Part shown: piece by piece, positions 45,485 to 54,832 of the stretch
How the letters are laid out: every line of letters begins with the position of its first letter
How positions within the stretch are numbered: the first letter of the stretch is position 1
DNA from: Scytonema tolypothrichoides VB-61278
GTDB taxonomy: Bacteria > Cyanobacteriota > Cyanobacteriia > Cyanobacteriales > Nostocaceae
Assembly: GCF_000828085.3 (NCBI RefSeq)
Contig: NZ_JXCA02000027.1
Span: 62,126-126,125 of the forward strand
Length of the DNA stretch: 64,000 nt
Direction: 5' to 3'
Translations under genes and position numbers: made by a program
Notes under the pieces: generated by a model
Databases searched by the model: none
Seen by the model: only the letters and a program-made list of their open reading frames with translations
Told to the model about the DNA's origin: nothing

Positions 45485-47396
45485 ATAGCAAAATAAGCTT
45501 ACATTGGAGAAACTGCGGTTAGGAAGACCGTATCACCCAACACCTACTACTTTCAAATCTCCTGTGTACATTAAAATCAAATAAACAGTTACCTACAAAC
45601 AGTTTAGTAATCAGTAGTCGGATTTTTTCTTAAAGGCAAAAGAAAGTTTTTATCATGGGTCGTCATTTGTGACTCACTTAATCAAATTGAAAAATACACT
45701 CCATTGCCAAGAAATTAACCTATTCAGGAGGTATAAACCTAGGTATTTAAGTAGAATTATAAACTTTAATACCACTGGATAGACCGTGATCTGGAACGTT
45801 TTTGATTTTAGTTACACTATTTCTCTGATTCGGCCTTTTTATGAGGCTACGTTGGAGGGACTGAGATCAAAAAGACCATCAAAGCCCAACTCCGGACATC
45901 AACAATAATCAGATATTTTTTTGACAACTATATATCCAGTGAACCGATACCAGATAATCTATAGAGGTTGCTACTATTTCCCTAATACTCTACATAAACT
46001 TAGCCTCCAATAAATACTGCTTATGCTGAATACAGTTGAAAATTAGATATCTTTAACGTGTAATCAACATGTTTTAGAGTATAACAAATCTCTGTTGTCA
46101 TTTGATTGTAAGCAGAAGTTTGTTTGAAATTTTCTCGACAATTAAAAACAAAGTACAGATTTTGACCATCATAAGCCTTACTCAATTGATAAAAAGTTTG
46201 CCAAACGGATTGCTAGAATTTTCTCACTATTCAATCAGTAGCAATTAATATCAGTAATTGTATCGTACTACATATTGCTTTGCAACTCAGTTAGTTCAGT
46301 CTAATGTTTGAACAATTGATATAACTGTTGGGGGATTGATAATTCTGACTGTTGAGCATTCGCCAGTCATGGCATAGAGTTTAATCTTTTTTGACTTTCT
46401 CTATGTATGCTAGCAGGAAATTATACTTACTTGTATAAAAATATGACAAAAATATGTTTCTAATTTTTCTAACTTTTTGAATTTTTGTTATTAAAAAACA
46501 TTGATTTGAACAGTATAAATAAGGATAATTCCAAATATGTAAATTTACATAAAGGGTAATTACTGAGTGTCTAAGCAATAGGTAACACTCACGAACGCGG
46601 CGGACGAATACTTTTCTGAAATTGGCATCTTCTCTGAAATCATGTATGAAAAAATACTTTTTATCTTGACTTGAAAAATACAGTGAAGATACTGATTGAA
46701 CAAGATACTAATTATAGTGTTATTAACATCCTATCTTGAATGATCGGAAGAGGAGGGGGAGAATGAGAAAGTGAAGGAATTAGAAAAATACCCCCCTTTA
46801 CATGGTTTCAACCGCAACTGGTCAAACTATTTATCCATAAAACTACGGATTGCTCTGCAATTATCTAATTGAACATCTAAAACATGGGGCGATGCTCCTT
46901 TAGGAGCCGAAGCATTGCTGCTCGCCATATTCAGTGTCTCGCTCAAAACTGCCGAACGTTTGTAAGAACTGCTTAAGAAGGGTGTGGGGTGTAAGGTGTA
47001 GATATCCTCATCAATAATTGATGTTGTTGGCGAACAAATGAGGAATCACACCTGTTAAGCTTCTCGTTGCCTGGCGTTCGCCACCGAATGCGCTACTAAG
47101 AGGCTCCGCCTCGAGTATTTAGATTTAGGCAGAGCCTCGTCGCCTGCATTTCCAGCCTGAGACTGGAAACGAATTTATGATTTGTTGGGTTGCGTTGCGC
47201 ACGAAACGGCAGTTACACCCAAAGAAGGACCCCCGCAGTCGCTACAATAAGAGCCAGCCTTGTTTTGTGGGTTTCCCGATTTGAGCGGACTGGCGTGGGC
47301 AACCCCTGCACGGCATAACTCTTGGCACGGAAGTGTCCTTCCCAACCTACAAGCGCTGTCAAAAAATATAGTTCATCTTTGGCTGCTTTTGTCGCA
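45485..47396. other. 1.9-kb intergenic upstream of polysaccharide cluster
   Basis: Largest gap in the window. AT-rich from 45485 to about 46860. From about 46880 to 47390 it changes to a GC-richer block made of short repeats: TTTCCAG/CTGGAAA hairpin at 47149-47169, AGGCTCCGCCTCGAG and GGCAGAGCCTCG near 47101-47140, and TGGGTTGCGTTGCGCACG. Short open frames (46381-46578, 47213-47428) do not look like proteins. It must hold the promoter of the polysaccharide genes, perhaps with a long leader. Confidence 0.5.
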
Positions 47397-49184
47397 CTAA
47401 GACTTAGGCTTATATGTTGAAGCAACATGCAACTCTTTTAACTGCTTCGTATCTACCACCGAAGGTGCATCTGTGAGCAAACAACGTGCTTGTTGCGTCT
47501 TTGGAAAAGCAATGACATCGCGAATTGATTCTTCTTTGGCTAGCAACATCACTAAGCGATCTAAACCATAGGCGATCCCACCATGAGGCGGAGTACCATA
47601 TTCAAACGCTTCCAACAGAAAACCAAACTTATTATGTGCTTCCTCTGGGGAAAGTCCAATCGCCTCAAACACCTGCTCCTGAATTTCCCGCTGATAAATC
47701 CGCAGACTACCACCGCCGACTTCAAAACCATTGAACACCAAGTCATAAGCTTGTGCTCTTGCACTTTTTAAGTCGCTCAAATCATCAGGATGGGGTGCAG
47801 TAAACGGGTGATGCAGTGCTTCTAGGCGATTTTCCTGTGCGTTCCATTCAAACATGGGAAAGTCTGTAATCCAGAGCAAGTTGATTTTTTCTGGATCTAT
47901 TAACCCGAATTCTCTGGCGATAACTTGCCGTAACTTATCTAAAGTTTTATTAACAGTAACAGTGTCAGCAGCAGCAAAAAGCAGTAAATGACCAGGTTTT
48001 GCATCTGTCCGGCGTAAGATTTCCTGTTTTTGCTCTGGGGTAAGGTTATCTTTAATTGCACCAATGGTGTCGATTTCCCCATCATTCCTAACTCGGATGT
48101 AAGCTAAACCTTTCGCCCCAGCGTCGGTGGCTTCTTTAAATAAGTCACCGCCTGGTTTGATGCGGACGTTAGAAATTGAATCGTTCCCGTTGGGAATGGG
48201 AAGAATTTTGACAATTCCTCCGTTGGTAACAGCTTCCCGAAAGACTTTGAAACCACAGTCTTTAACAACATCCGACACATTAACCAGTTCTAAACCATAA
48301 CGTGTATCTGGTTTATCACTACCATAGCGTTCCATTGCTTCGGCGTAGACTAGACGCGGGAAAGGACGTTGTAATTCAATGCCTTTAACTGTTTTGAAAA
48401 TGTGACAAACTAATTTCTCGTTAAGTTCGATAATCTCTTCTTGGGACATGAAGCTCATTTCCATGTCCAACTGGGTGAATTCTGGTTGTCTGTCGGCGCG
48501 TAAGTCTTCATCGCGGAAGCAACGGGCAATTTGATAGTATCTGTCAAAACCTGATACCATCAGCAATTGTTTGAATAGTTGGGGTGATTGCGGTAAAGCA
48601 AACCATTCACTGGGGTTGACGCGACTAGGTACGAGATAATCTCGCGCACCTTCGGGAGTGGAACGGGTGAGGACAGGGGTTTCAACTTCTATGAAACCTT
48701 CCACGTCTTCTAGGTAACGACGCATGGCTTTGACCACTTGATGGCGTAGTTGCAAATTCTGTGCCATGCGATCGCGCCGCAAATCTAAATAACGATACTT
48801 CAGCCGCAACTCTTCCCGCACAGGATCGGCGTCTGCAGTGGAAACTTGGAATGGTAACTGTTTACCGACGCAGTTGAGGAGTTTAATTGTATCAGCGTAG
48901 ATTTCAATTTCGCCTGTAGGTATGCGGGGGTTCAAGGATTCTTCAGGACGTTGCGTCACTCTACCTGTGATTTCAACAACGTATTCATTTCGTAGAGTAT
49001 TTGCCAGTTCATAGGAATTTGGCGTACGCTGTGGATCGCTGACCACTTGAACAATGGCAGTGCGATCCCGTAAATCTATAAATATCACACCTCCATGATC
49101 GCGGCGACGGTCTACCCATCCGTACAAGGTAACAGTTTCTCCAATGTGTTCTTTTCGGAGTTCGCCGCAATAGTAAGTTCGCAT
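47397..49184 (-). CDS. aspS: aspartyl-tRNA synthetase
   Basis: Class II synthetase charging tRNA(Asp) in the cytoplasm, 595 residues, the bacterial length. OB-fold anticodon domain first ([20 protein letters not shown]). Class II motif 2 has the [18 protein letters not shown] segment, with [20 protein letters not shown] before it. The bacterial GAD insert is at about 290-420, and motif 3 is [13 protein letters not shown] near the end. Alone, with a long gap on both sides. Confidence 0.97.
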   Translation of the reverse strand: MRTYYCGELRKEHIGETVTLYGWVDRRRDHGGVIFIDLRDRTAIVQVVSDPQRTPNSYELANTLRNEYVVEITGRVTQRPEESLNPRIPTGEIEIYADTIKLLNCVGKQLPFQVSTADADPVREELRLKYRYLDLRRDRMAQNLQLRHQVVKAMRRYLEDVEGFIEVETPVLTRSTPEGARDYLVPSRVNPSEWFALPQSPQLFKQLLMVSGFDRYYQIARCFRDEDLRADRQPEFTQLDMEMSFMSQEEIIELNEKLVCHIFKTVKGIELQRPFPRLVYAEAMERYGSDKPDTRYGLELVNVSDVVKDCGFKVFREAVTNGGIVKILPIPNGNDSISNVRIKPGGDLFKEATDAGAKGLAYIRVRNDGEIDTIGAIKDNLTPEQKQEILRRTDAKPGHLLLFAAADTVTVNKTLDKLRQVIAREFGLIDPEKINLLWITDFPMFEWNAQENRLEALHHPFTAPHPDDLSDLKSARAQAYDLVFNGFEVGGGSLRIYQREIQEQVFEAIGLSPEEAHNKFGFLLEAFEYGTPPHGGIAYGLDRLVMLLAKEESIRDVIAFPKTQQARCLLTDAPSVVDTKQLKELHVASTYKPKS

Positions 49185-50549
49185 AAGTCTTAGTTCTTAA
49201 TGGCCGAGCTAGAGAATTCAAGTCAATGTTAAAGCTTTTTCATTATCTAGCATCATTAGTCATTTTAATTTTAGAAATCTCATGCAAAAACTGACAACAG
49301 ATGAAACAAGTCAGTACCCGTTTCATCTGCTCAAAAATTTGTTGCTCGTTTTTCGGTTAAATGAAGCAAAATTAACGTTAATGACGAGAACCACTTCAAA
49401 TCTCACTCTCGTAAGCTGCATCGAGTCATAGATTCATTGCTAGCAACAGCATTACTTAACCCGCACTTTGATTGTATCGACCTCAACACAGATTCATCAG
49501 GTAGAAATTGCGCTCTAGATTTAGTACGGTTTTCTCACTCAAGTTTTTAAGTCCTCTTTGTGGTTTATACTTAAGGTTCATCCCATTTATTGCTGCCTCA
49601 GCGACTTGTCGTTGAGTGATTTTGATGCACAACTTAGGTCACATCCTGATGACAAGTTCAAAAAACTTATGCGAATTATGCAAAGACGGCGATCGCGTCA
49701 TTTCCATCTGCTTCCATCAAGTACTCGTGGTTAGCATACTCGTGCAGAATGTTCCTTAACAAGGAATCCGTTCATTCTGCTCACTCGTGCTAAACATTTA
49801 CGCACTAAGCTCTATCCAGAGAATTACACAAAAGGGAGAGTTTTGAAGCAGCATTGTGGTACTATTACTCCATTCGGATTTCGTAGTAAAGACTACGTTT
49901 AGGTTTTTTCTCAAGGAGAAGTGATTCGTGCATCAATGAGTGGATGTACTGAAACTGAAAAACCAAGAATGTTTTTGGTTGCGACCACAACTGTTGTCAG
50001 ATAGGACAGTGAAATCTGAAAAATGTCAACCTATTGCAAAGGAGTAGGAAGCTATGTGTTGCTAACTAGGAGATTGCGAGTTCAGGTACTATCCCTGGTG
50101 GTGACTTCGTGAGAAATGGGTCAAATCACTTACCCAAACTGAGCTGCAATTCCTGAGGGAGTGCGGTCTTGGGAAGTTTCCCCCGTTGTAGACGCCCGCC
50201 AGAACGCTTACCGCAATCTAGCGCATCTGCTGTTCAGTTATAGCAAGTTGGATCGGGGAGGCGAACACAGTTTAAACTCCGGTTTTGCCAGCAAATAAAA
50301 GATTTGGTGAATCAGTGCTATGCAGCTTAACTTCTAGCGCTTCCTTAATGGTCTGTGCCCTTGGGGAACCCGTAAGGCTGGGTTGAAATCAATTGCGGTT
50401 CCCAATCCCCAGTTAATGATGACTCTATTCGGAATTCCAAATTCCGAATTTCTCAATGATTTAACTCCTTTAGACAATAACCCAAATATCGGGCAAAGCG
50501 ACACAGGGAATCCACGGATTTAAGACATCACCTCTTTTGGAGAAATCTT
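49185..50549. other. 1.36-kb gap, possible structured RNA
   Basis: No protein gene. The segment 49850-50270 is more ordered than usual spacer: AAGGAG at 49914-49919 before a 22-codon open frame from ATG 49936 (MSGCTETEKPRMFLVATTTV), then hairpins such as TGGGTcaaatcacttACCCA (about 50117-50135) and GGGAAgtTTCCC (about 50172-50183). A perfect 10-bp hairpin ATTCGGAATT/AATTCCGAAT lies at 50427-50449. It may be a leader or small RNA for the gene at 50550. Confidence 0.35.
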
Positions 50550-51401
50550 ATGGGTCAAAATATCAACAAAGTTAAGATGGTGCATAATCCTACTAAGAGT
50601 TTGCACGATTTAGCAAAATTTATCATCAGTCCTTGGTTAGAGAGAGCATCTGTCAAATCTCTCCAAAAACGAGTCGATTATCTAGAACGACGTTTATCTC
50701 AAGAGCTACCTAATACAGAACAGCGTTTGAAGTCGCTGATTCAGCAACTGCAACGCCAGTTTAACTTTCTGCAAGACAGCACAACAAATCGATTCGACAA
50801 GTTATTAGAGTACGATTTGCCTCAACAAGTGCTGGACGTGCTGAACGAGCAAACTGATTTAATAATTCAAAACATAAAACCGATTGTGGAAGATTTAATA
50901 CGCGAGCAAGAGAATAATAAACGTTTACAAGAAAATATCAGCGAAGCACTTATTCCAGTCAAACATCACAAAATCGAAGAATTTTCAGAACATCTTCAAG
51001 AGTTCACGCCGTCACTCCCACTCCCAGAAGAACAATCAGCAGCCTCTTTAGAAGCAGGATTGTGGCTCTTAGCTCATCGAGACAAAATAACACAAGAAGT
51101 AGCAGATGAGTTATTGGGTTCGCAAAATCCCCAAATAGAAGTCTTTCGTCAGAACCTTAGTAGATATTTGAAACTGCTTGGAAGCTGCTTAGAAAACGGG
51201 ATTCAACCCCGTTTACTTTATAAAGGAATCATCACTCATGAACAGCCCGCAGTTGAGATATATGTGAATGGGTTCAAGTTGATTCAAAATAAATACATAA
51301 AGTGTTGGGAAGATTCAGCACAAATTTCAACTGAAGCAGTTCAACAGTTGAGGGCATACTTCAAGTACCTGATTGATTATTTGCTCAAAGCTTTAGTATA
51401 A
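50550..51401 (+). CDS. coiled-coil hypothetical protein
   Basis: 283 residues from ATG 50550 with GGAG 8 bp upstream. Residues 35-140 are predominantly heptad-like (SLQKRVDYLERRLSQELP, LIQQLQRQFNFLQDSTT), indicating a coiled coil. The C-terminal half (PLPEEQSAASLEAGLWLLAH onward) looks helical and soluble. No signal, membrane segment or known domain recognised. It is followed 14 bp later by a likely terminator, so it is monocistronic. Confidence 0.7.
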   Translation: MGQNINKVKMVHNPTKSLHDLAKFIISPWLERASVKSLQKRVDYLERRLSQELPNTEQRLKSLIQQLQRQFNFLQDSTTNRFDKLLEYDLPQQVLDVLNEQTDLIIQNIKPIVEDLIREQENNKRLQENISEALIPVKHHKIEEFSEHLQEFTPSLPLPEEQSAASLEAGLWLLAHRDKITQEVADELLGSQNPQIEVFRQNLSRYLKLLGSCLENGIQPRLLYKGIITHEQPAVEIYVNGFKLIQNKYIKCWEDSAQISTEAVQQLRAYFKYLIDYLLKALV

Positions 51402-51414
51402 GACTTTTTTCTCT

Positions 51415-51456
51415 GCCCCACCTTTTAGAAGGATGGGGCATTGGGCGCTTTTTGCT
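51415..51456 (+). terminator. terminator behind coiled-coil gene
   Basis: Stem GCCCCACCTT (51415-51424) with AAGGATGGGGC (51429-51439), one bulged A, followed after ten bases by five T (51449-51453). The ATG at 51433 lies inside this stem, which argues against it as a start for the AbrB gene. Confidence 0.55.
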
Positions 51457-51489
51457 AAATTAATTTTAAAATTTCAAAAAAGTCAATTG

Positions 51490-52089
51490 ATGAATCAGAC
51501 TTTAAGTGTAGCGCCTCCTAAACAAGTTACAACTCAACAGCAAACTCTAAAGCCCAAGCAAATCTCTGTAAAACCGTTAATTGTCCTGGGGTGGGAAATG
51601 CTTCTGGCATTACCCATAGGTTTGGTTTTGGCAAAATTTCACATTGGAGGAATTGCCTGGATATTTGGTGGTATAGTCTCTGGTGCTGTGGTGCTGCAGA
51701 CGTATCGGATTTTATATAGCTACACCCTCAAACCTAACCGGACTGCTAGAAAGACGGGAATGGCACTTGTAGGACTGAATGTCGGCTTTTCTGTAGCTCA
51801 CGGTCATCTAGCTGATGTTGCTTCTTGTCTTCCTATTTTCGCTTTGATCACGTTCTTTTTGTTGCTGTGTGGTACTGGAATTGGCTACATTTACTCCCAC
51901 ATCAGTAAAACGAATCTTTTAACAGCTATGCTGGCTACAGTACCTGGTGGTGTGGGATCGATGTCAGCGATCGCCGCAGACTACGGCAAAAATGTTACTC
52001 TTGTGGCACTCGTACAAGCAATTCGCGTCACAACCGTAGTTTTCCTGATTCCCCTCATCGCTAGAGTATTATCTGGTCAGCAAATTTAA
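51490..52089 (+). CDS. AbrB-family membrane protein, N-terminal half
   Basis: 199 residues from ATG 51490 (MNQTLSVAPPKQVTTQQQ). Five or so membrane segments with the AbrB duplication signature: GLVLAKFHIGGIAWIFGG, GLNVGFSVAHGHLADV, and LATVPGGVGSMSAIAADYG. The family (PF05145, once misnamed ammonia monooxygenase) has two such units in one chain of about 350-390 residues. Here a TAA at 52087 ends the chain exactly after the first unit, and the frame continues unbroken into the next gene. It is therefore either a nonsense mutant or a two-subunit form. Confidence 0.75.
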   Translation: MNQTLSVAPPKQVTTQQQTLKPKQISVKPLIVLGWEMLLALPIGLVLAKFHIGGIAWIFGGIVSGAVVLQTYRILYSYTLKPNRTARKTGMALVGLNVGFSVAHGHLADVASCLPIFALITFFLLLCGTGIGYIYSHISKTNLLTAMLATVPGGVGSMSAIAADYGKNVTLVALVQAIRVTTVVFLIPLIARVLSGQQI

Positions 52090-52104
52090 CCGCAAGCACC
52101 CCCG

Positions 52105-52695
52105 GTGAAAGGTGTCTTGTTCAGTTTTGAACCATCCCAATTAGGATTACTTTTACTGGCGCTGCTATTTGGTGGATTAGGAGTATATCTTGCTCTTTTA
52201 ACCAAAATTCCGGCTGGTGAGTTTTTTGGTGCAATCGTCGCTGGGATAGCGTTTAATCCTTTATCTGAATGGCTGCCTTTTGTGAGTAACGTTAATTTTA
52301 CTTTACCGCCTCTAGTGAATATAGTGGGGCAAATGCTTTTGGGGATAACCATCGGTGAGTATTGGGGTGACAAACCCACTTTCACAAAAAGGACTATAGT
52401 CTGCGCTTTGATGTCTGTAGGAATGACGCTGGTTGCTGGGGGTCTCGCTTCCATCCTTGCGATGGAATTAACTTCTTGGGACTGGTTAACCTGTTTGCTG
52501 GTTACAGCACCAGGAGGTTCAGCGGAAATGATTTTAGTTGCCCTAGCATTGGATCATAATGTTGAAATTGTCACAGCCGGTCATTTGGTGCGACTGATTG
52601 CTATTAACAGTTCTCTACCATTGTGGATATATCTATTTCGTCGTCTTGACAGTCAATCTTTGGAACCAACTTCAGTAGACCAAAAAGTTTTGTGA
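52105..52695 (+). CDS. AbrB-family membrane protein, C-terminal half
   Basis: 196 residues from GTG 52105 (KGVLFSFEPSQLGLLLLAL), same frame as the upstream half, five codons after its stop. The second AbrB duplication unit: LLLLALLFGGLGVYLALLTK, FFGAIVAGIAFNPLSEW, and VTAPGGSAEMILVALAL, the last parallel to LATVPGGVGS of the first half. No Shine-Dalgarno is obvious, so translation may depend on reinitiation or readthrough. Ends with a normal C-terminus. Confidence 0.72.
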   Translation: MKGVLFSFEPSQLGLLLLALLFGGLGVYLALLTKIPAGEFFGAIVAGIAFNPLSEWLPFVSNVNFTLPPLVNIVGQMLLGITIGEYWGDKPTFTKRTIVCALMSVGMTLVAGGLASILAMELTSWDWLTCLLVTAPGGSAEMILVALALDHNVEIVTAGHLVRLIAINSSLPLWIYLFRRLDSQSLEPTSVDQKVL

Positions 52696-52776
52696 CGCTG
52701 TTTTTGCCGAGAAGCTGTAGCTTTTAATACTAAATAGATATCTCCAGAAATTAATTGTGCGTTGTCTGCAACCCTT

Positions 52777-52804
52777 GTAGAGACGTTCCATGGAACGTCT
52801 CTAC
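52777..52804. repeat. perfect 28-bp palindrome
   Basis: Perfect palindrome with 14-base arms GTAGAGACGTTCCA and its complement, without loop. It belongs to the style of Nostocales interspersed palindromic repeats and marks the left border of the receptor remnant. Confidence 0.8.
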
Positions 52805-53133
52805 ATTTTGATAATAGGTTGAATAATGTCCCTGAACATAGCTTCAGTTTATGGACAACCTATGAGCTACTAAATGGAAACTTCAAGGGATTGGGATTTA
52901 GTTTAGGGTTTTTCTATATTGGAGAGCGACAAGGTGACCTAAACAACACCTTTACTTTACCAAGTTACTTCAGAACAGATGCTGCCATCTTCTACAAGAA
53001 AAATGACTTGCGAGTGGCTCTCAACTTGAAAAATCTTTTTGGTATTGATTACTTTGAAAGTGCAGATACTGACTTACGTGTTTTCCCTGGTTCGCCACTC
53101 ACGGTGCAGGGAACGATTTCGTGGCAGTTTTGA
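52805..53133 (+). pseudogene. TonB-dependent siderophore receptor, C-terminal remnant
   Basis: About 108 codons, open to the stop at 53133. They match the last strands of a FhuA/ferrichrome-type outer-membrane receptor: VPEHSFSLWTTYELL, GLGFSLGFFYIGERQGDLNN, and FPGSPLTVQGTISWQF, ending in the aromatic residue needed for barrel assembly. The family is about 700-850 residues, so the plug and most of the barrel are lost. The sequence starts abruptly after the 28-bp palindrome. No functional product expected. Confidence 0.85.
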
Positions 53134-53173
53134 TTTCCCTCAAGTTTTCCTTACAAAAGCAGGAGCATCGACC

Positions 53174-53281
53174 ATGAACTCTAAATCACTCCGAAACCTA
53201 ACATTTACCTTACACCGCTATCTCATCTAAGCCGTAGGACTGCGACTGATTATCTTCGGCTTGATCAGCAACTTAGGATAA
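53174..53281 (+). pseudogene. PepSY-domain protein, N-terminal remnant
   Basis: ATG 53174 opens 18 codons (MNSKSLRNLTFTLHRYLI), then TAA, then in the same frame 16 more codons (AVGLRLIIFGLISNLG) and another TAA. The whole matches the first membrane segment of PepSY-associated proteins that follow TonB-dependent receptors in iron-uptake loci (LRNLTFTLHRYLGLAVG-type). It is cut short by two stops and nothing further is conserved. Confidence 0.75.
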
Positions 53282-53299
53282 TAGAGAATAGAATTACGG

Positions 53300-54124
53300 A
53301 TGCTGTCAATGGTTGCCGAAATTAAAGAATTTGATGCCCAACATTGGGTGAAAACTCGTTCATCCCTTAATCCCGATGAATCAACCTTTCTCGTTTGGCA
53401 GGGCAAGATTTATGCTTTTGTCCCAGGTGAGAAAAGAAAACTCCTGTTTCAAATAGTGGGTTTCAGCGTGAGTAGGTGTATTCCTACAGAAGAAGGTTCC
53501 TGGGATTTTACCTCAAGAGAACTGACTTACTACCTTCACCCAGAAACAGGAGAAATTTTACATAAGTGGCATAATCCTTGGACTGATGAAACAGTTCCAG
53601 TGGCACACGTTGCAAATAGTCCCGTACAGGGTCATTTTAAAGGTAAGTTTCCAGCACCTGTAGACGGAGACTGGACAACGTTTGTGTTTGATATATTTCC
53701 TACTTACCCTAATCCTCTGAGGGAAAATCCCAAGTTTGCTGAGTATAGCCCACAAACGATTTATCAAGCAGCGGAATTGTTTAAATTAACTGTACCAACT
53801 GCAGATTTATTAAACTCTGAACTTCCCTCGGTAACTCAACTCAAGCTAAGTTGGGATCGGATTGGTCCGTGGCTTCCTTGGATGAAGATGGGTGCACGCC
53901 TTGGTCATCTCATCTACAGTGCTTATGGAAGCAAGGTGAATAGCTTGAGCGAGTTACCGCAACTGCTGCAAGATGAAATCAATACTCGCCTTCCTTTGTA
54001 CAAGAATGCGCCTGAATCGCTTCTTGATGTCGAGGATGTGAGTTCTTGGCTTTATTTTCAACAGCACTTTGATGCCTACTTAGCTGGTGAAACTTTTCCA
54101 CTACCACAAGCAGAGGATGTTTAG
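53300..54124 (+). CDS. DUF1838 family protein
   Basis: 274 residues from ATG 53300 (a second ATG is at 53309). SSLNPDESTFLVWQGKIYAF, DFTSRELTYYLHPETGEIL, KWHNPWTDETVPVAHVANSP and FVFDIFPTYPNPLRENP match DUF1838, a bacterial family of unknown function. No signal or membrane segment. Stand-alone gene, convergent with the YdcF-like gene. Confidence 0.85.
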   Translation: MLSMVAEIKEFDAQHWVKTRSSLNPDESTFLVWQGKIYAFVPGEKRKLLFQIVGFSVSRCIPTEEGSWDFTSRELTYYLHPETGEILHKWHNPWTDETVPVAHVANSPVQGHFKGKFPAPVDGDWTTFVFDIFPTYPNPLRENPKFAEYSPQTIYQAAELFKLTVPTADLLNSELPSVTQLKLSWDRIGPWLPWMKMGARLGHLIYSAYGSKVNSLSELPQLLQDEINTRLPLYKNAPESLLDVEDVSSWLYFQQHFDAYLAGETFPLPQAEDV

Positions 54125-54172
54125 CTTTCTCCTAACGGCGTAGAGAACACCAGAGGAAAGGAAAAATGTGAT

Positions 54173-54778
54173 CTAGTATTTTAACACGAGGTAGACGAAG
54201 TAAAAATATGTCTCTCGCATTAAAAACTCAAACTGGCTTTTGAAACTACGGTAGCGAGTTGTAGGCGTAGGGGATGGATAAGCATCCATCCCCATATTTT
54301 GTGCCATTAACACAGCTCGCTTAAGATGCAAAGGGTCACTGACAATCAGAAATTTGGACAAATCATGCTTGTCAGCCACTTTTTGAGCATTTTGCAAGTT
54401 CTGGTGAGTTGTGTGAGATTCTGTTTCGATAAGAATATCGCTTTGTCTGACTCCCCGCGCCATTGCATAGCGTTTGCCCACAACGGCTTCAGATATGTCA
54501 TCGTTTTTACCAACACCACCAGTAAAAATGATGGTGTGTACAACTCCTCTTTTGTAGAGATTAATCGCGTGATTGATTCTTTCTCTAAAAACTGGAGATG
54601 GTTCGTCTCCCCAAACTGCTGCTCCCAGAACGATTGCAGCATCAGCTTTGACAACACGCTTAGCACTACCGTAAAAGTATATATTGAAAGCTGTGATTGC
54701 AACTACTAGCAGGAGTGCAGACATAATCCCAAGTATGACCAAAGTTAGCCATTGTGTTTTGGTTTGATAACTGGGCAT
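54173..54778 (-). CDS. YdcF/SanA-like DUF218 protein, membrane-anchored
   Basis: 201 residues. One N-terminal membrane segment (LVILGIMSALLLVVAITAFN), then the DUF218 domain with ADAAIVLGAAVWGDEPSPVF, TIIFTGGVGKND, TESHTTHQNLQNAQKVA and FLIVSDPLHLKRAVLMAQ. Relatives (SanA, YdcF) affect envelope permeability and vancomycin tolerance; the exact reaction is unknown. Spacing of 54 bp from the VOC gene start suggests possible co-transcription with it. Confidence 0.88.
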   Translation of the reverse strand: MPSYQTKTQWLTLVILGIMSALLLVVAITAFNIYFYGSAKRVVKADAAIVLGAAVWGDEPSPVFRERINHAINLYKRGVVHTIIFTGGVGKNDDISEAVVGKRYAMARGVRQSDILIETESHTTHQNLQNAQKVADKHDLSKFLIVSDPLHLKRAVLMAQNMGMDAYPSPTPTTRYRSFKSQFEFLMRETYFYFVYLVLKY

Positions 54779-54832
54779 TGTTGATATCTCTCAAGTTAGA
54801 ATTTACAACACTTCATTTATCTTTTAACAACT

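Noticed and set aside
46381-46578. 65-codon minus-strand frame in the long gap
   Set aside because: AT-rich, no ribosome-binding site, sequence not protein-like.
47213-47428. 71-codon minus-strand frame next to aspS
   Set aside because: Overlaps the aspS end and consists of repeat-rich spacer.
49936-50004. 22-codon frame MSGCTETEKPRM...
   Set aside because: Too short and the ribosome-binding site is too far from the ATG; may be a leader peptide but not supported as a gene.
51433-51489. Upstream ATG for the AbrB N-terminal half
   Set aside because: It falls inside the terminator stem of the previous gene, and the extra residues are unlike the family.
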